Shown: piece by piece, positions 32,088 through 36,284 of the stretch
Layout of the letters: each line of letters starts with the position of its first letter
How positions within the stretch are numbered: the first letter of the stretch is position 1
From: Patescibacteria group bacterium UBA6102
Lineage (GTDB): Bacteria > Patescibacteriota > Minisyncoccia > Minisyncoccales > UBA5738
Reading direction: 5' to 3'
NCBI GenBank assembly: GCA_002423555.1
Contig: DIWQ01000001.1
Coordinates: 3,212 to 39,495, forward strand
Length of the DNA: 36,284 nt
The notes under the pieces: model-generated
What the model was told of the DNA's origin: nothing
The model's input: the letters and a program-made list of their open reading frames with translations, nothing else
Databases searched by the model: none
Made by a program: the position numbers and the translations under genes

Positions 32088-32774
32088 TTATTTTTCGGAG
32101 AGTTTGTCGCGCAATCCGCGAATGGCTTCCGCGGCGGCATCTTTGCCGCCCAAGCCGAATGCCAAACCGAATGCCAGCGCAAACATTCCCACAAATCCGG
32201 TGATCACGGTGCTGATAATGGTTTCTGCCACGCCCAATTGGAGCAGGATTGCCATCACCGCGAAAGTGTAGATCGCCGTGCGAACAATCGCTCCCAAAAG
32301 GTTGCTGTATTTGATCTCCAATCTTTTCACCGATGCTCTGATGACCTTCTCCAGAATGTCGGCCACGATGATTGATACCACGAAAATTGCCGCGGCCACA
32401 ATCACATTGGGCAACCACTCAAGCACGCGGGTCAAGAACACCGCAAATGCGCTCAATCCCAAAATTTCCACGAAGATCTGCAAGAACACGATCACCAAAA
32501 TCCATTTTAAAATCGCACCCAAAAATTCGGAAGGATGCACTCTGATTTCGGCGTTTTCCAGAGCGGCCTTCCAACCGCTTTTTGAAAACAGCGAATCAAA
32601 ATTGATCTTCTTGAGAATGTTGGCGGTGATCTTGCCCATTCCGGAAGCGATAATCCAGCCGATGCCGAAAACGATCAAACCGATTGCCAATTTGGGCAAA
32701 AACAACAGCGCGCCTTCCCAGACATTTTGCAGGGCCTGCAGAGTGATTGCCGACCACTCATTGGTGATTGTCAT
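32088..32774 (-). CDS. Mechanosensitive channel-related membrane protein (TM-helix repeat family)
   Basis: A 228-residue protein with about five helices. The first (LPKLAIGLIVFGIGWIIASG) and the later LPNVIVAAAIFVVSIIVADI and FALAFGLAFGLGGKDAAAEA segments match the conserved TM helix repeats related to MscS; FGLGGKDAA resembles the MscS pore-helix end. The usual cytoplasmic beta domain and vestibule of MscS are absent, so it is a short form. It probably acts as an osmotic or small-ion channel in the membrane. Two tandem promoters lie upstream, and a strong terminator follows. Confidence 0.8.
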   Translation of the reverse strand: MTITNEWSAITLQALQNVWEGALLFLPKLAIGLIVFGIGWIIASGMGKITANILKKINFDSLFSKSGWKAALENAEIRVHPSEFLGAILKWILVIVFLQIFVEILGLSAFAVFLTRVLEWLPNVIVAAAIFVVSIIVADILEKVIRASVKRLEIKYSNLLGAIVRTAIYTFAVMAILLQLGVAETIISTVITGFVGMFALAFGLAFGLGGKDAAAEAIRGLRDKLSEK

Positions 32775-32803
32775 ATTTTTTTGTTTTAAACTTATTTTTT
32801 AAC

Positions 32804-32832
32804 ATTATACCTCGCGCCCGACTGCGACGCAA
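32804..32832 (-). promoter_or_regulatory. Proximal promoter of the MscS-related gene
   Basis: Minus-strand TTGCGT (32832-32827), 17-bp spacer, TATAAT (32809-32804), about 30 bp before the ATG. Confidence 0.7.
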
Positions 32833-32867
32833 CGCCGGACCCGGAAAAGGCCCGGTTTTATGCCTAT

Positions 32868-32897
32868 ATTATAATATAGATATTTATTGTTTGTCAA
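32868..32897 (-). promoter_or_regulatory. Distal promoter of the MscS-related gene
   Basis: Minus-strand TTGACA (32897-32892), 18-bp spacer, TATAAT (32873-32868), right after the pilin stop codon. Confidence 0.75.
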
Positions 32898-32912
32898 GGC
32901 TGACGGAAATTT

Positions 32913-33389
32913 TTACCATGATTTGCCGCCGATAAAATAGACGCAAATATCATCGCTGATGGGAGAACGATTATGGGACGATATTGATCCGTTGGGGCCT
33001 CCGGAACATACCGAGGTGTTCCATATTCCCGCTTCACAAGACGTCGCACAGCTTGAACAAGGTTCGGGACAACCGTCGTAATAATAAGCATGTCCCCAAG
33101 GATCATCCCCGATTCCGGGAAGATAATCGGCCAGATAAGTTCTAAAATTCGCCGCGGTATTTATGTTTGACGGAACGGGATATTTTCCGGTTCTCGCCTC
33201 CATCATCATAATTGCCCGATATATCGTGCTGACTTCGGAACGGGCTTTGGCAATCCTTGCGCTTTCCCTCATACCTTGCGTGGCCACCAAAACCATTCCT
33301 GACAGCGTGCCGATAATCGCGACCACTACCAACAATTCAATTAATGTAAATCCCCCGCAATCACTTTTGTTTTTTTTGATGATTGTCAT
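32913..33389 (-). CDS. Type IV pilin-like / type II secretion pseudopilin
   Basis: A 158-residue protein with a class III signal CGGFTLIELLVVVAIIG: prepilin peptidase would cut after Gly13, leaving Phe14 and Glu18 at position +5. The globular part has ARTGKYPVPSNI and PGIGDDPWGHAYYYD, typical of GspG-like pseudopilins. An unusual cysteine-rich insert follows (CPEPCSSCATSCEAG and SVC), five or six cysteines that may form disulfides outside the cell. A GGGGAA sequence lies close before the ATG as a possible ribosome site. It belongs to a pilus or DNA-uptake/secretion machine encoded elsewhere. Confidence 0.88.
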   Translation of the reverse strand: MTIIKKNKSDCGGFTLIELLVVVAIIGTLSGMVLVATQGMRESARIAKARSEVSTIYRAIMMMEARTGKYPVPSNINTAANFRTYLADYLPGIGDDPWGHAYYYDGCPEPCSSCATSCEAGIWNTSVCSGGPNGSISSHNRSPISDDICVYFIGGKSW

Positions 33390-33503
33390 TATTCCCCAAA
33401 ACTAAGACTCCAAAAGACGGTAAAGTAACCTTTCCGATAATCGGCAAGTATTTTATTCAACTGTCAAATGGATTACCCCCTGTCTCTCGTCTGATGATTT
33501 CAG

Positions 33504-33576
33504 TGGACCTTGGCGGATTCGAACCGCCGACCTCCTCATTGCAAATGAGGCGCTCTGCCGGCTGAGCTAAAGGCCC
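33504..33576 (-). tRNA. tRNA-Ala (UGC)
   Basis: Acceptor GGGCCTT/AAGGTCC, anticodon arm CCTCA-TTTGCAA-TGAGG giving anticodon TGC, T arm GGTTCGAATCC, discriminator A. CCA is not encoded. GGC at the start is preceded by the pilin gene region on the same strand. Confidence 0.95.
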
Positions 33577-33658
33577 GAAAATAGCGATGAAACGAGCGAT
33601 GAATCAATAGAAACGCAAACACAACTATACAATAACAAAAAGGCATTAATTTACAAGA

Positions 33659-33685
33659 AAACCGCTCTTTGGCGGTTTCCTTTTG
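33659..33685. terminator. Intrinsic terminator between tRNA-Ile and tRNA-Ala
   Basis: AAACCGC and GCGGTTT form the stem; TTTT follows on both strands within a few bases. Confidence 0.65.
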
Positions 33686-33835
33686 GTGGACGCGGAAAGA
33701 ACTCTCCTGCGACACTATGTTTCGGAGGGCGCGGTCGGACCTTCGGCTTGCCCGCCGTAGCCTTCTATCTCTCCATAGCTTAGCGAAGGAGGGAGTAAAG
33801 GCAGGTCTCTGTCTTTCGCTTTGCGGAAATAATTT
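33684..33835. repeat. Broken copy of the tRNA-Ile 3' half with inserted palindromes
   Basis: Three pieces in order match the plus-strand image of tRNA-Ile (33860-33934): TGGTGGACGCGGAAAGAA at 33684 (16 of 18), TCGGACCTTCGGC at 33733 (13 of 13) and CTCTGTCTT at 33807. The two gaps hold sequences with inverted arms, CTCTCC/GGAGGG and CCTTC/GAAGG with GCCCGCC. It is not a functional tRNA. Confidence 0.55.
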
Positions 33836-33859
33836 TACAACACGATAGAATCATTTTTT

Positions 33860-33934
33860 TGGTGGGCGCGGAAGGAATCGGACCTTCGGCCTCTGTCTTA
33901 TCAGGACAGCGTTATACCACTTAACTACGCGCCC
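33860..33934 (-). tRNA. tRNA-Ile (GAU), CCA encoded
   Basis: Acceptor GGGCGCG/CGCGCCC, anticodon arm CTGTC-CTGATAA-GACAG giving GAT, T arm GGTCCGATTCC, discriminator A plus encoded CCA. Confidence 0.95.
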
Positions 33935-33954
33935 ACAAACATATTGTTTATACC

Positions 33955-34548
33955 CTATTTCCTCTTCTTTTTCAAGGCGGGCTTATTGGCGCTCTTGGGT
34001 TTTATCGCTTTCGCTTTCGGTTTGGGTCGTAGCGCGGAGAAGTTGCCGATGGCCATTTGGGGATTTAGTTTTTTGAAGGCGGCGGGCGTGATAATTATTG
34101 ATGCTTCATAGCTTCCCGCCGAGATAATGATTTTTGGCGATTCCAGCAGTTTTTTATCGCAAAAAACTTTCATTTTCCACAGATTCTCAAAGGGTGAAAT
34201 CGCGCCCGGATCAATACCTTTAAAATTTTCGGCAATTGTCTTTTCTTTGGCAAAGGCGATTTTCTCGTTTTTTGCGAGTTTTTGCAGTTTTTTAATATCC
34301 AGATTCTTGTCGCCGCCAATTACCGCTAACGCCAATTCTTTGCCGATTTTAAGCGTTAAAACTTTTACCACTGCGCCAAGCTTTACTCTTAAAGTCGCCG
34401 CCTTGTCAAAGGCGGTGTAGACCGTGCGATGCCCGATCGGTTCGTATTTTGCGCCAACCTTCGCCAAAACCCCCGCCACCTTTTTCGGAATTTTTATTTC
34501 TTTTCCTGTTCCTGTTTTTGCATTGGCTTTTGATTTTATCTTTGTCAT
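33955..34548 (-). CDS. YbaK/ProX-type aminoacyl-tRNA deacylase domain protein
   Basis: A 197-residue protein. The domain begins GHRTVYTAFDKAATLRVKLG followed by AVVKVLTLK, whose Lys62 is the catalytic lysine position of YbaK. It continues AVIGGDKNLDIKKLQKLA, GIDPGAISPF (the GxxSPFG-like loop) and ISAGSYEASIIITPAAFKKL. These proteins hydrolyse Cys- or Ala-tRNA-Pro mischarging. Lys/Pro-rich tails extend both ends (MTKIKSKANAKTG and KPKAKAIKPKSANKPALKK), probably for RNA binding. It starts 3 nt after hicA and so lies in the toxin-antitoxin operon, with tRNA-Ile just downstream. Confidence 0.85.
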   Translation of the reverse strand: MTKIKSKANAKTGTGKEIKIPKKVAGVLAKVGAKYEPIGHRTVYTAFDKAATLRVKLGAVVKVLTLKIGKELALAVIGGDKNLDIKKLQKLAKNEKIAFAKEKTIAENFKGIDPGAISPFENLWKMKVFCDKKLLESPKIIISAGSYEASIIITPAAFKKLNPQMAIGNFSALRPKPKAKAIKPKSANKPALKKKRK

Positions 34549-34551
34549 TTT

Positions 34552-34770
34552 TTAAGAATTGCGAAATTTACTTTCAGACAATTGTGACTGGCGCATTATT
34601 GAACGAAAAGTTCCGTAAAGAATTTCCTTGCCGTGAATCGGCACGATTGCCGTTAAATTCGGCGCACCGCTTTTGCGATATTTGGCGTGACTGCCGTTTT
34701 GAGAAGCAAAAACGAAACCATTTTTCTCCAAAGTTTTGATAACCAATTTTGTTTGTATCGGATTAGGCAT
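34552..34770 (-). CDS. hicA: HicA-family mRNA interferase toxin
   Basis: A 72-residue dsRBD-like protein. The catalytic histidine is His28 in NGSHAKYRKSG, and IVPIHGKEILYGTFRSIMRQ is the conserved C-terminal block. HicA cleaves mRNA when not held by HicB. Its ATG overlaps the last 8 nt of hicB. All key residues are present, so it is probably active. Confidence 0.9.
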   Translation of the reverse strand: MPNPIQTKLVIKTLEKNGFVFASQNGSHAKYRKSGAPNLTAIVPIHGKEILYGTFRSIMRQSQLSESKFRNS

Positions 34771-34981
34771 TGGTCAAAGTAAGCGAGAAAACATCCGGCC
34801 GTTCCACTTTATTGATTTGGGAAATATCTTGATCTTCAAAATACAATTCCAGCGCTTCCTTCAAATTTTCCATCGCCTTCTTTTTGGTGGCGCCGAAACT
34901 GGCCACGTCAACATTGAGGCATTGCGAAACATATTGTTTGCCTTCTTTCCAAACCGCGGCCTTTAAATTGACCCTTTTCAT
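34763..34981 (-). CDS. hicB: HicB-family antitoxin, short form
   Basis: From ATG 34981 the protein is 72 residues (MKRVNLKAAVWKEGKQYVSQ), with CLNVDVASFGATKKKAMENL and KEALELYFED, the partial RNase H-like HicB fold that binds HicA. There is no added DNA-binding domain, so autoregulation is not assured. The antitoxin precedes the toxin, the reverse of the classic hicAB order. A 34-bp perfect palindrome ends 13 bp before its ATG. Confidence 0.88.
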   Translation of the reverse strand: MKRVNLKAAVWKEGKQYVSQCLNVDVASFGATKKKAMENLKEALELYFEDQDISQINKVERPDVFSLTLTNA

Positions 34982-34993
34982 TGTTTTAATTTT

Positions 34994-35027
34994 AGCCCTA
35001 CCGCGCAAATATTTGCGCGGTAGGGCT
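34994..35027. promoter_or_regulatory. 34-bp perfect palindrome upstream of hicB
   Basis: AGCCCTACCGCGCAAAT is followed by its exact reverse complement with no spacer. On the plus strand TTTT follows, so it may be a terminator; its place just before hicB also fits an operator or mRNA hairpin. Confidence 0.7.
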
Positions 35028-35048
35028 TTTATAATTGAATTTTAACCT

Positions 35049-35153
35049 ATGGCTCCATCCTACCAAAATTCTCCTTCCCGTCAATTGTTGCCATTGTTTG
35101 CTTCTATTATTGCCGGCGCGGCTATCCTTGCGCCAAGCGTGATTATTTGCTAG
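35049..35153 (+). CDS. Possible small membrane peptide (34 aa)
   Basis: The frame begins MAPSYQNSPSRQLLPLFASI and ends in a hydrophobic helix (IAGAAILAPSVIIC). No ribosome site is seen. It ends just before tRNA-Trp and overlaps that gene's likely promoter, so it may not be real. Confidence 0.3.
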   Translation: MAPSYQNSPSRQLLPLFASIIAGAAILAPSVIIC

Positions 35154-35156
35154 ATA
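35128..35156 (+). promoter_or_regulatory. Candidate tRNA-Trp promoter
   Basis: TTGCGC (35128-35133), 17-bp spacer, TAGATA (35151-35156), 10 bp before the tRNA. Confidence 0.55.
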
Positions 35157-35166
35157 TTAACTATTC

Positions 35167-35238
35167 GGGGGTGTGGTGAAATTGGCATCACAAAGGTCTC
35201 CAAAACCTTCGTTTCAGGTTCAAGTCCTGGCACCCCCG
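35167..35238 (+). tRNA. tRNA-Trp (CCA anticodon)
   Basis: Acceptor GGGGGTG/CACCCCC, anticodon arm AAGGT-CTCCAAA-ACCTT giving anticodon CCA, T arm GGTTCAAGTCC, discriminator G. The 3' CCA is not encoded. It is convergent with rpmG. Confidence 0.95.
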
Positions 35239-35289
35239 CTTTCGGTACGGCGTAGCAAGCCCGCCGTTAGTATGTTAAATCTTGGGATT

Positions 35290-35365
35290 TTTGTCTTCTG
35301 AATCTTGCGTATGCAAAAATTAGAAGACAAATTAAAATCCAAAAAATCCGCGAATGCGGATTTTT
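35290..35365. terminator. Two hairpins between tRNA-Trp and rpmG
   Basis: TTTGTCTTCT/AGAAGACAAA (35290-35331) encloses a smaller TTGC/GCAA hairpin. AAAAATCCGC/GCGGATTTTT with a GAAT loop (35342-35365) is a clear bidirectional intrinsic terminator for the two convergent transcripts. Confidence 0.75.
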
Positions 35366-35388
35366 GATTAAATCTTCGTTGTTTTGAT

Positions 35389-35550
35389 TCACTTCTTAGC
35401 TTCCTTGTGCTTGGTGTGCTTTCTGCAAGTGTTACAAAACTTTGACAATTCCAGCTTGCCTTCCATCGTTTTGGATTTGTGGCTGCGGTAATTGATCTCT
35501 TTGCAAACCGGGCATGTCATTTTTACGAAAGGTTTCTTTTTTGTGGCCAT
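35389..35550 (-). CDS. rpmG: 50S ribosomal protein L33
   Basis: A 53-residue protein (MATKKKPFVKMTCPVCKEIN). The CPVC and CNTC pairs form the zinc ribbon of C+ type L33, and INYRSHKSKTMEGKLELSKF is the conserved core. It is a component of the large ribosomal subunit. It lies downstream of tRNA-Tyr and tRNA-Thr on the same strand. In many bacteria rpmG is followed by tRNA-Trp and secE on the same strand; here tRNA-Trp is adjacent but convergent. Confidence 0.95.
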   Translation of the reverse strand: MATKKKPFVKMTCPVCKEINYRSHKSKTMEGKLELSKFCNTCRKHTKHKEAKK

Positions 35551-35685
35551 GTTTCAAATTAAAAATGTAAATATCAAAAATCAAAACGACAATGTAAAAT
35601 TTAAAATGGAACAATTTTAAAATTTGTTAGTTTTTAATTTTAAATGTCATTTTCAATTTTGATTTTTCAATTTTAAATTTTTATG

Positions 35686-35757
35686 AGCCCGAGAGAGGAG
35701 TTGAACCTCCGACCTACTCCTTACCATGGAGTTGCTCTGCCTCTGAGCTACCCGGGC
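35686..35757 (-). tRNA. tRNA-Thr (GGU)
   Basis: Acceptor GCCCGGG/CTCGGGC with one wobble pair, anticodon arm ACTCC-ATGGTAA-GGAGT giving GGT, T arm GGTTCAACTCC. CCA not encoded. Confidence 0.95.
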
Positions 35758-35889
35758 GATAAATTTTCACAAAGCGAAAATTTAGTAAATAGTTAATAGC
35801 TGATAGCAAATCAAAATTCAAATTTAGCATTCACTATAAACTATTAACGATAAACGATAAACTATTTTTTTGCGTAAACGCAAAAAATG

Positions 35890-35971
35890 TGGGCTGGGAG
35901 GGATTTGCACCCCCGAAGGCAGAGCCACCGCGTTTACAGCGCGGCCCCTTTGGCTACTTGGGTACCAACCC
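35890..35971 (-). tRNA. tRNA-Tyr (GUA)
   Basis: Acceptor GGGTTGG/CCAGCCC, anticodon arm CCGCG-CTGTAAA-CGCGG giving GTA, and a long variable arm (class II), T arm GGTGCAAATCC, discriminator A. CCA not encoded. Confidence 0.95.
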
Positions 35972-36160
35972 ATTAAAATGTCAAAAATCAAATTCAAATA
36001 TCAAAATCCAAATACTGCGGCGCGCAAACAAAGCCATTATACTTGTTTTTGGCAAAAAAACAAGCCATCGCCTAAAATTTCCTGACAAAATTTGCGACCG
36101 CAAAAAATGTAAGGAAATTTTCTTGATGCGCTTCTATAAAAAAATAAATTTTGTCAAATT

Positions 36161-36179
36161 TAAAACACCCTTGCGGGTG
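36161..36179 (-). terminator. Intrinsic terminator near the right edge
   Basis: Minus-strand CACCC-GCAA-GGGTG is followed by TTTT. It implies a minus-strand gene running in from beyond the window; the last 105 bp show an open frame on that strand (SSLNFKTLIGSSLINRFSKV), but I cannot identify it. Confidence 0.65.
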
Positions 36180-36284
36180 CTTTGATTTCCACTTTGAGCC
36201 AAACAATTTCTTGAAGTCGCCTTGGACTTTCGAAAACCGGTTTATTAAAGACGAACCGATAAGCGTCTTGAAGTTAAGAGAAGA

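Overview
The window looks like a piece of a Candidate Phyla Radiation (Patescibacteria, probably Parcubacteria-like) genome. The signs are a short gamma-only DnaX, a type IV pilin-like gene, a GtrA protein, small overlapping operons, few clear Shine-Dalgarno sites and scattered tRNA genes. This is inference from gene content; no rRNA is present to confirm it. Two tRNAs encode CCA and four do not.

Layout. 1-4.1 kb: a minus-strand operon with ATGA overlaps encodes a degenerate M14 carboxypeptidase, an intact M14 carboxypeptidase and a beta-CASP nuclease; a plus-strand superinfection-immunity-like gene and a cspA remnant follow. 4.3-8.0 kb: three GT-B glycosyltransferases. 8.1-15.9 kb: what looks like an arsenic resistance cassette (arsR, thioredoxin, ArsP-type permease, and ArsF/ArsG-like genes) split in two by a block with a 5'-truncated livM, livG, livF, proS and two unknown genes. 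At the left junction livM and arsF each lack their N-terminus. 16.0-17.2 kb: gene debris (a RhuM remnant, a palindromic element, small hypotheticals). 17.2-26.8 kb: a defence island on the minus strand reading SNF2 helicase, small accessory protein, beta-class DNA methyltransferase, type III Res, then a PD-(D/E)XK protein. 26.8-28.0 kb: no convincing protein gene, but tRNA-Gln, terminators and repeats. 28.0-36.3 kb: dnaX and gtrA, a structured leader ahead of two cysK-like genes, an MscS-related channel, a pilin, tRNA-Ala, tRNA-Ile, a ybaK/hicA/hicB operon, tRNA-Trp, rpmG, tRNA-Thr and tRNA-Tyr.

The best candidate for an unusual system is the five-gene defence island. Mod, Res and the SNF2 translocase are each recognisable, but their combination with an unrecognised 157-residue protein and a separate PD-(D/E)XK nuclease matches no named system I can identify with certainty. 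Other signals are an M14 pseudoenzyme next to its active paralogue, operator-like half-site arrays at three loci, three families of palindromic or dispersed repeats, a tRNA-Ile fragment broken by insertions, and the chimeric livM/arsF junction, which may be a real rearrangement or an assembly join.
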